Positions 1-7,397 of a stretch of DNA of 64,000 bases are shown here, piece by piece (the first letter of the stretch is position 1; each line of letters begins with the position of its first letter). Origin of the DNA: Hoeflea sp. IMCC20628. Its GTDB lineage: Bacteria; Pseudomonadota; Alphaproteobacteria; Rhizobiales; Rhizobiaceae. The notes beneath the pieces were generated by a model. The model saw nothing but the letters and a program-made list of their open reading frames with translations. It searched no databases and was not told the DNA's origin. The stretch covers positions 2,002,501-2,066,500 of the forward strand of contig NZ_CP011479.1 in the NCBI RefSeq assembly GCF_001011155.1. The letters run 5' to 3'. The translations under genes and the position numbers were made by a program.

Positions 1-576
1 CGAATGGATCAGCACCCTGTTCTTCGGCTTCCTTCGCCAAACGGCCATGAGCAATGCTTGCAGGACAACATCCGTTGTCTGGCGGCTTTGCATCGACCAG
101 CCGACGACACGGCGGGAGTAGAGATCGATAACGACGGCGAGGTAGGCGAAACCTTCTTGAGTACGGATGTAGGTGATGTCAGTGACCCAGGCCCTGTCTG
201 GCACGTCCACGTCGAACTGCCGGTCTAGCGTGTTGTCCACCACCAATGACGGTTTGCCGCCGTAGCTGCCCGGCCTACGCTTGTAACCGATCTGCGCTGT
301 GATGCCCGCCAGTGTGGCCAGACGTGCAACGCGGTTCGGACAGCACGTTTCGCCCTGATCCAGCAGATCATCGTGGAGCTTGCGATAGCCATAAACCTTG
401 CCGCTGTCCTTCCATGCTTTGTGGATGAGCTCGGTCTGGCGCACGTCTTCGCGAGCCCGTTTGCTCAACGGGTGCTTCAGCCAGGCATAGAAGCCGCTAG
501 GTTGGATGCGCAGACACCGGCACATCGCCCGCACAGAGAACAGCGGGCGATGCTCGGCCACGAACGCGTATCTCAC
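1..576 (-). CDS. IS3-family transposase OrfB (DDE), cut by window edge
   Basis: This is the catalytic transposase half, with 192 codons visible. The frame begins at a GTG overlapping the OrfA stop, or by -1 frameshift from the A7 run. Visible landmarks are RYAFVAEHRPLFSVRAMCRC, GFYAWLKHPLSKRA, the HTH_21-type GYRKLHDDLL segment, and the rve-domain start AWVTDITYIRTQEGFAYLAV, which carries the first catalytic Asp. The frame runs off the window at VLIHS, immediately before the second Asp (usually HSDQGSQ) and well before the catalytic Glu. The truncation is an artefact of the window, so intactness cannot be judged. Confidence 0.88.
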   Translation of the reverse strand, partial: MRYAFVAEHRPLFSVRAMCRCLRIQPSGFYAWLKHPLSKRAREDVRQTELIHKAWKDSGKVYGYRKLHDDLLDQGETCCPNRVARLATLAGITAQIGYKRRPGSYGGKPSLVVDNTLDRQFDVDVPDRAWVTDITYIRTQEGFAYLAVVIDLYSRRVVGWSMQSRQTTDVVLQALLMAVWRRKPKNRVLIHS

Positions 577-839
577 TTTGCATCCCTGGCGAAATACGCG
601 GTGGCTTTTTTTAGGATGTCGCGCTCCTCGATGACCCTGGTCAGTTCGCGTTTCAGCCGTCTGATCTCGGCATCTTTGTCGTCGCCGCCCGATGGCTGTG
701 AGAACCTCTTCTTCCACGCGTAGAGCGAATGCGGGCTGACGCCCAGCCGCTGTGAAACCTCCGCAACTGGATAACCGCGCTCAACGATCTGATGAACAGC
801 ATCGCGTTTAAAATCGTCACTGAATTTGGCTGTGCTCAT
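573..839 (-). CDS. IS3-family transposase OrfA (helix-turn-helix)
   Basis: This is an 88-residue OrfA with the typical N-terminal helix-turn-helix (FSDDFKRDAVHQIVERGYPV, then VSQRLGVSPHSLYAWKKRF, roughly residues 6-45), followed by a leucine-rich coiled-coil segment (EIRRLKRELTRVIEERDILKK). It recognises the element's ends. The codons CTA AAA AAA GCC near its end form an A-AAA-AAA slippery heptamer. The -1 frame stays open from there into OrfB, so an OrfAB transposase made by programmed frameshifting is expected. A purine-rich GGAGG stretch lies just upstream of the ATG. The gene appears intact. Confidence 0.9.
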   Translation of the reverse strand: MSTAKFSDDFKRDAVHQIVERGYPVAEVSQRLGVSPHSLYAWKKRFSQPSGGDDKDAEIRRLKRELTRVIEERDILKKATAYFARDAK

Positions 840-895
840 GATGGCCTCCTTGCCTCAAATTTAGGGAAGAAGGCGTCTACAAATCTAGGGGCTAT

Positions 896-1207
896 TCAAA
901 ACGTCTCAAGAAGCCCCCGTTCGAACTCAAGCAGACCACTGATCGCTTGGTGATTATTCCGGTCGTTTTGATCCTGCAGTTTTTCTAACCGCTCGACGGC
1001 TTGCTTCGCTTCTCCATCACCTGAAGCCGCCAGCATCCTAAGTTTCTGAATTAAATCAAAGCATACAGCGACATAAGCGGCAACGATTGCTGCTCGGAAA
1101 GCTCCGCCCTGATAGCAATTAATGGCCTCCCTTATCTGTGCACGCGCGGTTTCATCCACACATTCGGTGGCAAGTTCATCCAGACTCGCAAGCATACCTG
1201 CCTCCAT
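896..1207 (-). pseudogene. HEPN-like protein, 3' end lost to IS insertion
   Basis: This is a 103-residue fragment starting MEAGMLASLDELATECVDE and containing an alpha-helical stretch (AINCYQGGAFRAAIVAAYVA followed by VCFDLIQKLR). That stretch resembles, from memory, HEPN-like proteins of bacterial accessory regions. Those carry a C-terminal RN-x(4-6)-H motif; here the reading frame stops first. The TGA stop is the terminal TGA of the inserted IS, so the remainder should lie beyond the element, outside the window. The family assignment is recall only. The interruption is directly visible. The truncated product would lack any catalytic motif. Confidence 0.6.
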
Positions 1208-1516
1208 TGAAAAAATTGTGAGGGTTGCATACTACCCCAACGAAAATCTGGCAATTCAGCCAACGAAGCAGCACGTCAAACGGCTGCTATCAGCGATGCA
1301 AGAAGAAGGGAATATTGCTTCTTTGGGGAGGTTGGGTAGAGAACATGGACGCACCGCCGAAGGCAACTTGGTCCGCATGGGCCGTCGCTAATTCACGCCG
1401 CAGCGAATGGCAGCTTCCCGCCCTTTTCGTCCAAAATGAAGTCTGTGGCGAAAGTCCGATTGCAGACATTTCAAAAAACTTAGCCTACGCTGCGAAAAGC
1501 AAATCGGGATGCGACT
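1208..1516. other. Intergenic, possible coding remnant
   Basis: This stretch is of lower GC than the core window and probably holds the promoter of the upstream gene fragment. A plus-strand frame ending at 1391 (…QEEGNIASLGRLGREHG…) has a protein-like look but no convincing start or ribosome site. I treat it as unassigned. Confidence 0.3.
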
Positions 1517-1759
1517 ATGAGCCAGTTACCAAAATTGATTGTTGTTCAGGCCTTTGACCTGGACGAAGAGGGCACTCCTCAACCCGCTGAAGATCCGGTG
1601 CAGTTCGAATCTGAGGATAGGGCCAGGCGGCATGCTGTCGCGATGGAGAGCAAGCACGCCGGTGTTATCGCATGGTCGCGTGAAGCCAATCCTGCATTGG
1701 GTGATTACGGGGAGCCGACGATTATCTATCAGGCAGGTGAGGTGAGAGAGCTGGATTAG
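1517..1759 (+). CDS. Conserved hypothetical protein, 80 aa
   Basis: This is a small soluble protein beginning MSQLPKLIVVQAFDLDEEG and containing KHAGVIAWSREANPALGDYG. I recall similar small proteins in rhizobial genomes, usually with the same IAWSR-(D/E)A-(D/N)PALG core, but no function is known to me. It is acidic, with no signal peptide or membrane segment. A GTC/GCT-rich codon pattern and a clean start 13 bases after an AAATCGGG stretch support translation, although the Shine-Dalgarno sequence is weak. It stands alone, between the disrupted gene and repeat DNA. Confidence 0.65.
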   Translation: MSQLPKLIVVQAFDLDEEGTPQPAEDPVQFESEDRARRHAVAMESKHAGVIAWSREANPALGDYGEPTIIYQAGEVRELD

Positions 1760-2000
1760 TCCCGAAGAAGCCCGGCTCGTCGTAGCGCTTGATTGGCAAC
1801 CGCGGGCTGATGGCATCCTCGGCCCGTTGCCAAGGGTGATCACGGTGGAAGCGGCGTTGTGTGCTTCCTGGGACATCGCATTCAGGATGCAGCCGAGGCC
1901 GATTATTCACTGGGTTCTCGGGCAAAATGAACAGCTCTGTTTCACGCCGCAAGGGTGGAGACAGGGTTCCACGCACGTTGGCAGGCGATCAGTGCTGTGA
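1746..2000 (+). other. Open frame without start codon, possible gene remnant
   Basis: An uninterrupted frame of about 85 codons follows the previous gene in a different frame. It includes a protein-like core (ITVEAALCASWDIAFRMQP then RPIIHWVLGQNEQLCF). There is no ATG before the middle of the frame and no ribosome site, so it is at best a decayed gene piece or an undetected frameshifted extension. I do not recognise the family. Confidence 0.25.
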
Positions 2001-2019
2001 AGGCGCTGCGCTTTCTCCC

Positions 2020-2165
2020 TCTACTCTTGTGGGAGAGGCTTCGGAACGGTGGCCGAAGGCCGGAAATCAATGAAATTGATTTCAGGGAACGAAGGCCTGA
2101 GCGCGACGTCGCGCGAAGGCTTGCAATGGTCTTGGCGCGCAGCGCCAAGTCATAGATTTTTCAGG
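2020..2165. repeat. Dispersed-repeat-like element with hairpins
   Basis: Non-coding DNA with several short inverted repeats, including GAAATCAAT-gaa-ATTGATTTC (about 2070-2090), GAGCGCGACGTCGCGC and TTGGCGCGC-AGC-GCCAA. The arrangement is like the short intergenic repeats found in many copies in rhizobial genomes. Only one copy is visible here, so repeat status is inferred. Confidence 0.4.
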
Positions 2166-2224
2166 TGAGGGGGAAATTTCAGGTGCTGTACTCGACGCCT
2201 TCTCTCTGGCGAAATCCCTCCGTC

Positions 2225-2329
2225 GTCATCCCAGGGCCCCGACCCTGGGATCCATTCCGTAATCTCTCCATACAGTTGGCACGTGGAAGCATCACGGAAT
2301 GGATCCTCGGCTCGGGGGCCGAGGATGAC
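2225..2329. repeat. 105-bp nested palindromic repeat (REP-like)
   Basis: The outer arms GTCATCC (2225) and GGATGAC (2323) flank inner arms GGATCCATTCCGT (2248-2260) and ACGGAATGGATCC (2294-2306). Side stems CCCAGGG/CCCTGGG (2230-2249) and CCTCGG/CCGAGG (2305-2324) give a cloverleaf-like fold. This is the typical form of short interspersed palindromic elements in alphaproteobacteria. There is no gene in it. Confidence 0.7.
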
Positions 2330-3012
2330 GAAAATCGTGATGGCCGCATAAAAATCACCCCGACTTCATCCCCACCCTCCACCCCGATGCCATAATCCTT
2401 GCGCTCCCGCTGCCGGATGGACCGCGAACGTGTTGGACCAGGCGGGAGGAAGGCCTTTCGGGTTTGCCGTAACGTGCGGCAAGGCTTGAAAGGAGGCGGT
2501 GACCAGCGTGGCTCCGTCGGCGGGCCTGCAACTCCTTGCGGACAGCAGGTTCAGTCGGCCACCGTGACGACCTCGGGTTCCGTGCCGGCCTTCGGGCAGG
2601 TTTTGGGATCAGACAGCGGACCGGGCCTGTGGCGGATCTTGCCCCCGTCATGCATGTCGCGTTCGGGTGGTTTCACTCGAACGATAACGTACATGCATAA
2701 CTTGTGATGGGGATAAGGTCCGTGCCGGAAACCACGCCAAAAGCTTCCACCGTCGTCCCTGTCCGGGCTGGCGGTCTGGCGAAAGCCGGAACAACCCCGC
2801 GTCGGGCCAAAAACCCTCAAGCGGGGCAAGCGAAGTGGTTGTTGCCTGTCGGATGCGGACATCATCCGGCGTTATTCGGGCCGCGCGCGTGCTGCGCCAC
2901 CGATTTTTACTTATCCAGAGGCAAAGCCCGCGTGCGGCCCTCCGGAATGCCAGTCAGAGATCACAACCCGGCGATTTTGTCGCGCGGGCGCGCTTTTCCA
3001 TGTGCTGCCACA
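2330..3012. other. Non-coding stretch upstream of the GreA-like gene's 3' end
   Basis: About 680 bases with no convincing long gene on either strand. It holds one possible 34-codon frame (2551-2655, minus), an imperfect hairpin around 2660-2683 (CGTTCGGGTG / CACTCGAACG), and GC-rich stretches with no recognisable structured RNA. I cannot assign a function. Confidence 0.4.
2551..2655 (-). CDS. Possible 34-aa peptide
   Basis: A short frame starting MHDGGKIRHRPG and ending CPKAGTEPEVVTVAD. The basic, proline-rich start and hydrophobic-acidic end read like a small conserved rhizobial peptide, but this is an impression. The ribosome site is weak. An inverted repeat lies directly upstream on the transcribed side. 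It could equally be chance. Confidence 0.25.
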   Translation of the reverse strand: MHDGGKIRHRPGPLSDPKTCPKAGTEPEVVTVAD

Positions 3013-3495
3013 TCACGAGATTGAAATCACCTCGAGATCCTGTTCATTGACCTCGACCACGTCACCCACCGCCTTGCCCATCAGCGCGCGCGCCACCGGC
3101 GAGGCGAACGAGATGGTGCCGTTCTTGGGGTCGGCTTCGTCCTCGCCGACAATGCGGTAGCTCTGGGCCGGGTGGTCGTCGCGGGTGTAGGTCACGGTGG
3201 AGCCGAAGGCGATCACATCATGAGACTCCGGATCGGGCAACATTTGTGCGGAGCGGACGCGCTCGGTAAAATAGCGCGCATCGCGCAACGGACCCGCCTG
3301 CTGGCGGCGGCGCTCGTTGACATCCTCGATCGTATTGGCCGCCTCGAACGCCGCGCGCGCTTCATCCAGCTGCGCCTGCATCTGCTTCAAACCGGATAGC
3401 GTCACCAGATTGGGATGGGCGGAAACGGGCCGGTCGGGCAGCAATGTTTCGGCTGCGGTTTCGGAACTTTCTTCCTTGGTAAAGGCTACGCTCAA
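3013..3495 (-). CDS. GreA/GreB-family transcription elongation factor
   Basis: This 160-residue protein belongs to the GreA/GreB family, which binds the RNA polymerase secondary channel and stimulates cleavage of backtracked transcripts. An N-terminal coiled-coil part (LSGLKQMQAQLDEARAAFE … RDARYFTERVRSAQML, about residues 29-85) is followed by the FKBP-like C-terminal domain (VTYTRDDHPAQSYRIVGEDE, SPVARALMGKAVGDVVEV). I chose a TTG start at 3495: the rhizobial-style N-terminus SVAFTKEESSETAAETLLPD begins there and GGAG lies seven bases upstream. Upstream in-frame ATGs would add an unrelated sequence. It is longer at the N-terminus than classical GreA, so it may be a paralogue. Confidence 0.85.
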   Translation of the reverse strand: MSVAFTKEESSETAAETLLPDRPVSAHPNLVTLSGLKQMQAQLDEARAAFEAANTIEDVNERRRQQAGPLRDARYFTERVRSAQMLPDPESHDVIAFGSTVTYTRDDHPAQSYRIVGEDEADPKNGTISFASPVARALMGKAVGDVVEVNEQDLEVISIS

Positions 3496-3670
3496 TGCAA
3501 TTCTCCGTATCAGTTTTCCCGGTCTGCACTTCGGATTGATACGCGGGCCGGGAGAACCGAGCATAGGTTGAATTCCGGCCGTCTGGCAATGCCGGCCTGT
3601 GGGCGCACAACGAGGCGGAGCCTGCTTGGTTCCTGAATGGGTGCAACACCACAGACGAACCACCAAATCA

Positions 3671-4108
3671 TCAGGTTTGCGGGGCTGCAGCCTTGATCAT
3701 CTGAACGCCATTGATCTTGAAGCTTCCATCGGGTTGGCGCTCGAGAGAATAAAGCGCGGTCCAGTCCTGACCGCCCGGACCCTGGATGATGACCTCTTGC
3801 ACGATACTGGTCCCGTCGGCTGCAGCCTTGGAGCGGCCAAACGCGAAATTGCCCGGCCGGTAGACCGGTTGATAACCGCGCTTGACCATATCGAAGAACC
3901 GGCTCTCATCGGGGTAGAGCTGCTTGATCGCCGGTGCGGCATAGGAATAGGCCGTGGTTGCGTCATCGCTTAAAAACGCATCAATCTGGCTCTCGATAAT
4001 GATGCGGGCATCCGCCGCGTCATCGGCGCGCGCTAAGGTCGGCATCAGCATCAGCGCACTGAGCAATGCCGCCGGCGCGGAAATCGTGTGGAACAGGTTT
4101 TTCATCAT
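3671..4108 (-). CDS. DUF4864 domain-containing exported protein
   Basis: A 145-residue protein with a signal peptide (hydrophobic ISAPAALLSALMLMPTLARA, cleavage expected near residue 28). The rest matches the DUF4864 pattern: AADARIIIESQIDAFLSDDA, then TAYSYAAPAIKQLYPDESRFFDMV, FAFGRSKA and a C-terminal DWTALYSLERQPDGSFKING. The fold is probably NTF2/SnoaL-like, with repeated beta strands. The function is unknown. It is exported, so it probably acts in the periplasm. It stands as a single gene between the GreA-like factor and the catabolic block, on the same strand as both. Confidence 0.8.
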   Translation of the reverse strand: MMKNLFHTISAPAALLSALMLMPTLARADDAADARIIIESQIDAFLSDDATTAYSYAAPAIKQLYPDESRFFDMVKRGYQPVYRPGNFAFGRSKAAADGTSIVQEVIIQGPGGQDWTALYSLERQPDGSFKINGVQMIKAAAPQT

Positions 4109-4178
4109 CAGCCTCCATCTTGCAAAAGATAGGACGCAAACAACGAAAGGAAAGTTTCATCAAGCCGCGCGCGCCGCT

Positions 4179-5144
4179 TCAGGGTATCAGAATGGTCTTG
4201 CCGATGGCGCCGCGGTCGAGAATGCGCTTCAGCGCCGTTGCGGCCTTGGCCAAAGGCTGGCGTTCATCAATGCGCGGCTTGATCAGGCCGGTGGAATGCC
4301 AGGCGAAGAGTTCGCGGTTGTTGGCGGCATAGACTGACGGTTCCTTGGCGACGAAGGAGCCCCAGAACACGCCAATCAGCGAATATTCCTTCAGCAGCAC
4401 CAGATTGACCGGCAGTTTCGGGATTTCACCTGAAGCAAAACCAACCACCAACAACCGGCCATTGCGGGCCATGGCGCGAGCCGCGACATCAAAACCGGCG
4501 CCGCCGACCGGGTCAAAGGCAACATCGACGCCGCGACCGGGGAAGGACTTCAACGCCTCCTTCAAGCCTTCATAGGGCAGGGCGACATCGGCACCGGCCT
4601 CAAGGCAGGCGGTCTGCTTTTCCGCCGTGGACGCCACCGCTATGACATGGGCGCCGATGGCCTTGCCGATGGAAACAGCTGCCAGCCCGGTCGAGCCGGC
4701 GGCACCCAGCACCAGCAGCGTTTCGCCGGGCTTCAGATTGGCCCGCTGCCTCAACCCGTGGTGCGCGGTACCCCAGGCGCACATCAGCGCGCAGGCATCC
4801 TCGTACGCCATGGTGTCGGGAAGCGGGAACACGCGGTTAGCCGGCGCCAGCACTTTTTCGGCATAGCCGCCTAAATCCAGCAAGGTGACGACACGATCGC
4901 CCGGCTTGACGTGGATGACCTTGTTGCCGGTCGCCTCGACCACACCGGCCGCTTCCATGCCCGGCACGAACGGCGTCTCGGGCTTCATCTGGTAGAGGCC
5001 CTGAACCAGCAATTCGTCGGGATAGTTGACGCCGATGGCTTCCGATCTGATCACAACCTCGTCCGGGCCTGGCTCAGGGTCGGGCAGGTCGCGATATTCC
5101 AGATTGGAGACTGGTCCATACGCAGGGCAAACAATCGCTTTCAT
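4179..5144 (-). CDS. Zinc-free MDR-family NADPH:quinone-type oxidoreductase
   Basis: A 321-residue medium-chain dehydrogenase/reductase of the quinone oxidoreductase group. The N-terminal GroES-like half (MKAIVCPAYGPVSNLEYRDL, IGVNYPDELLVQGLYQMKPE, PGMEAAGVVEATG) lacks the Cys/His zinc ligands of alcohol dehydrogenases. The Rossmann half has LVLGAAGSTGLAAVSIGKAI (GxxGxxG, about residues 145-160) and VDVAFDPVGG. It should reduce an enone or quinone with NADPH. It starts three bases after the stop of the acyl-CoA dehydrogenase, so the two are probably cotranscribed and it may reduce an enoyl intermediate of that pathway; this last point is inference. Confidence 0.85.
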   Translation of the reverse strand: MKAIVCPAYGPVSNLEYRDLPDPEPGPDEVVIRSEAIGVNYPDELLVQGLYQMKPETPFVPGMEAAGVVEATGNKVIHVKPGDRVVTLLDLGGYAEKVLAPANRVFPLPDTMAYEDACALMCAWGTAHHGLRQRANLKPGETLLVLGAAGSTGLAAVSIGKAIGAHVIAVASTAEKQTACLEAGADVALPYEGLKEALKSFPGRGVDVAFDPVGGAGFDVAARAMARNGRLLVVGFASGEIPKLPVNLVLLKEYSLIGVFWGSFVAKEPSVYAANNRELFAWHSTGLIKPRIDERQPLAKAATALKRILDRGAIGKTILIP

Positions 5145-5147
5145 GGA

Positions 5148-6407
5148 TCAGACCTTTTCCTGGGTGTAACGCTTGAGCTCATGACGCGCCACCTGGCGGC
5201 GATGCACGGCATCGGGACCATCGGCCATCCGCAACGTGCGTAATTGCGTCCACATCCGCGCCAGTGGCGTGTCCTGTGATATGCCCTGGCCACCGAACAT
5301 CTGCACTGCTTCATCGGTGACTTTCAGCGCCACCCGCGGCGCAACCACCTTGATCTGGCTGATCCATGGTGCTGCGGCACGGGCATCGCCCTGATCCATC
5401 ATCCAGGCGGCCTTGAGGCACAGAAGCCGCGCCTGTTCGATCTCCATGCGGCATTCGGCAATGATGTCGTAATTGGCGCCGAGCTGGGCGAGCTTCTTGC
5501 CGAAGGCCTCGCGGTCGAGCGACCGTTTGCACATCAGTTCAAGCGCCATTTCAGCCTGGCCGATGGCGCGCATGCAATGGTGGATCCGTCCCGGTCCAAG
5601 CCGGCCCTGGGCGATTTCAAAGCCCTTGCCTTCGCCAACCAGCAAATTGCTGACCGGCACCCGGACATCGGTGAAGCGGAGATGGAAATGGCCATGCGGT
5701 GCGTCGTCCTGGCCATAGACCTGCATTGGTCGCAGTTTTTCGATACCCGCGGTATCGGCCGGCACCAGAATTGTTGAATGCCGGGCATGTTTGGGCGTGT
5801 CGTCGTCACCGGTGCGAACCATGACGATATAGATTTTGCAGCGCGGATCGCCGGCCCCCGAAGCCCACCATTTCTCGCCATTGAGCACATAGTGATCACC
5901 ATCACGAACGCTGGACATCGAAACATTGGTGGCGTCTGACGAGGCCACATCGGGCTCGGTCATCAGATAGGCCGAGCGGATGTCGCCATTGAGCAGCGGT
6001 TCAAGCCACTGCTTCTTGTGCTCAGGCGTGGAGTAGCGGTCGAGCACTTCCATGTTGCCGGTGTCGGGTGCCGAGCAGTTGAAGGTTTCGGCGCCCAAAT
6101 GCGCCTTGCCCATTTCTTCGGCGAGATAGGCGTATTCGACTGTAGTCAGCCCGTCGTCAGCCTGGGTGTGCCACAGGTTCCACAACCCGCGCGCCTTGGC
6201 CTTGGCTTTCAGGCCCTCGAGAATTTCGGTCTGACGGGCGGTATAGCTCCAGCGGTCGCCTTGCGCACCGACTTCAGCGAGAAACTCGTCGTCCAGTGGC
6301 ATGATCTCGTTGCGCACCATATCCCGCACGGCTTCCAGAATAGGCTGCAAATGAGCTGTCACACCCAAATCCATCTTGCTTGCGTCTGTCAAAGCACTCT
6401 CCCGCAT
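5148..6407 (-). CDS. ACAD10/11-type acyl-CoA dehydrogenase
   Basis: A 419-residue acyl-CoA dehydrogenase with the N-terminal helical domain, the beta domain (AYLMTEPDVASSDATNVSMS, EKWWASGAG) and the C-terminal helical domain (CKRSLDREAFGKKLAQ, MFGGQGISQDTPLARMW). Where classical enzymes have the catalytic Glu in LEGTNE, this one has RMADGPDAVH, with Asp near residue 396. That signature is typical of the ACAD10/11 branch as I know it. The branch partners with an APH-like kinase, one of which is encoded at 7398-8423 on the divergent arm. It needs FAD and an electron-transfer flavoprotein. Downstream of it, three bases away, lies the MDR reductase. Confidence 0.9.
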   Translation of the reverse strand: MRESALTDASKMDLGVTAHLQPILEAVRDMVRNEIMPLDDEFLAEVGAQGDRWSYTARQTEILEGLKAKAKARGLWNLWHTQADDGLTTVEYAYLAEEMGKAHLGAETFNCSAPDTGNMEVLDRYSTPEHKKQWLEPLLNGDIRSAYLMTEPDVASSDATNVSMSSVRDGDHYVLNGEKWWASGAGDPRCKIYIVMVRTGDDDTPKHARHSTILVPADTAGIEKLRPMQVYGQDDAPHGHFHLRFTDVRVPVSNLLVGEGKGFEIAQGRLGPGRIHHCMRAIGQAEMALELMCKRSLDREAFGKKLAQLGANYDIIAECRMEIEQARLLCLKAAWMMDQGDARAAAPWISQIKVVAPRVALKVTDEAVQMFGGQGISQDTPLARMWTQLRTLRMADGPDAVHRRQVARHELKRYTQEKV

Positions 6408-6577
6408 CTCGTGTGGTATGGTATTCGCAGCATTCTCCGAATCTTCCCTTTACGCACACGTCAATTGTTTGTCATGCTAGCGGTCACCGGTTCGGGCGGC
6501 AATTGTCCGAGGGCAATTCATCCGGAATTCAGCTCCGGACGCATGTCATGGATCACCAGCGGGCAAAGGATACAGAA

Positions 6578-7396
6578 ATGAGCTATGTGGAAGACCTGTT
6601 TTCGGTGAACGGCAAGATCGCGCTGGTGACCGGCGGCGCGACTGGAATTGGCAGGATGATCGCCACAGGACTTGTGCAGGCCGGCGCCCGGGTTTTGATC
6701 GCCTCACGCAAGGGCGAAGACTGCGTCAAGGCAGCCGAAGAGCTCAACAATCTAGGCGGAACCGGATCGGCGGAGGGATTTGCCGGTGATGTCGGGACTG
6801 CCGAGGGCGTCACGGCCCTGGTTGAAGCGGTCAGGTCGCGGACCGACAAACTGCATATTCTGGTCAACAATGCCGGCGTCACCTGGGGCGCGGATTATGC
6901 CGGTTTTCCCCATGCTGCCTGGGCCAAGGTGATGTCGGTCAATGTCGCGGGCCTGTTCACGCTGACGCGGGATCTGACGCCCTTGTTGCTCGCTGCCGCC
7001 AGCGATACGGACCCGGCGCGGGTGATCAATCTCGGATCGATCATGGGCACCCAGCCTGCAGCCGATGGCGCCTATTCCTATTCGGCGTCTAAAGCTGCGG
7101 TGCATCATCTGACCAAAATTCTTGCCGAAGAGCTTGCAACCCAGCGCGTCACCGTCAACGCCTTTGCGCCGGGACCATTTCAAAGCCGGATGACCGCCTT
7201 TGCCACGACAAGCGATGAGCAGGTCGACAAGGTTGGCGCCGGCGTTCCGCTGGGCCGTATTGGCGCTCCCGACGATGTGGCGGGCGCCACGATTTATCTG
7301 TGCAGCCGTGCCGGAGCCTATGTCACCGGCGCAATCCTACCCATCGATGGCGGATTGTCTGTGCAACACGCCATCCGTCTGTTCAAGGATGCCTGA
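6578..7396 (+). CDS. SDR-family oxidoreductase
   Basis: A 272-residue short-chain dehydrogenase. The cofactor motif is TGGATGIGRMIA (about residues 18-29), followed by NNAG (around residue 99), the catalytic Ser in LGSIMG, YSYSASKAA (Tyr and Lys of YxxxK), and the C-terminal VTGAILPIDGG. The start at 6578 follows AAGGA with seven bases of spacing; an upstream in-frame ATG at 6548 has no ribosome site. It is the first gene of a plus-strand operon with the APH-like kinase and a second SDR, divergent from the acyl-CoA dehydrogenase. It probably oxidises or reduces a hydroxyacyl intermediate. The substrate is unknown. Confidence 0.9.
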   Translation: MSYVEDLFSVNGKIALVTGGATGIGRMIATGLVQAGARVLIASRKGEDCVKAAEELNNLGGTGSAEGFAGDVGTAEGVTALVEAVRSRTDKLHILVNNAGVTWGADYAGFPHAAWAKVMSVNVAGLFTLTRDLTPLLLAAASDTDPARVINLGSIMGTQPAADGAYSYSASKAAVHHLTKILAEELATQRVTVNAFAPGPFQSRMTAFATTSDEQVDKVGAGVPLGRIGAPDDVAGATIYLCSRAGAYVTGAILPIDGGLSVQHAIRLFKDA

Positions 7397-7397
7397 G

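Larger units (their letters stand above)
1..898 (-). mobile_element. IS3-family insertion sequence, 5' part
   Basis: This is the left part of an IS3-family element read on the minus strand. It has the two-gene orfA/orfB layout, with orfB shifted -1 relative to orfA and a run of seven A (plus-strand T at 607-613) as a candidate slippery site. The outer end is placed near 898 because the minus strand there begins TGAATAGCCCC, with the 5'-TG expected of IS3-type ends. The other end lies beyond base 1, so the terminal inverted repeat and target duplication cannot be checked. The TGA of this end is also the stop codon of the neighbouring fragment at 896-1207, so the element sits inside a gene. Confidence 0.85.

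Noticed and set aside
1122-1391. Frame ending …GRTAEGNLVRMGRR
   Set aside because: It overlaps the start of the HEPN-like gene antisense, has no credible start, and could be chance; kept only as a possible remnant.
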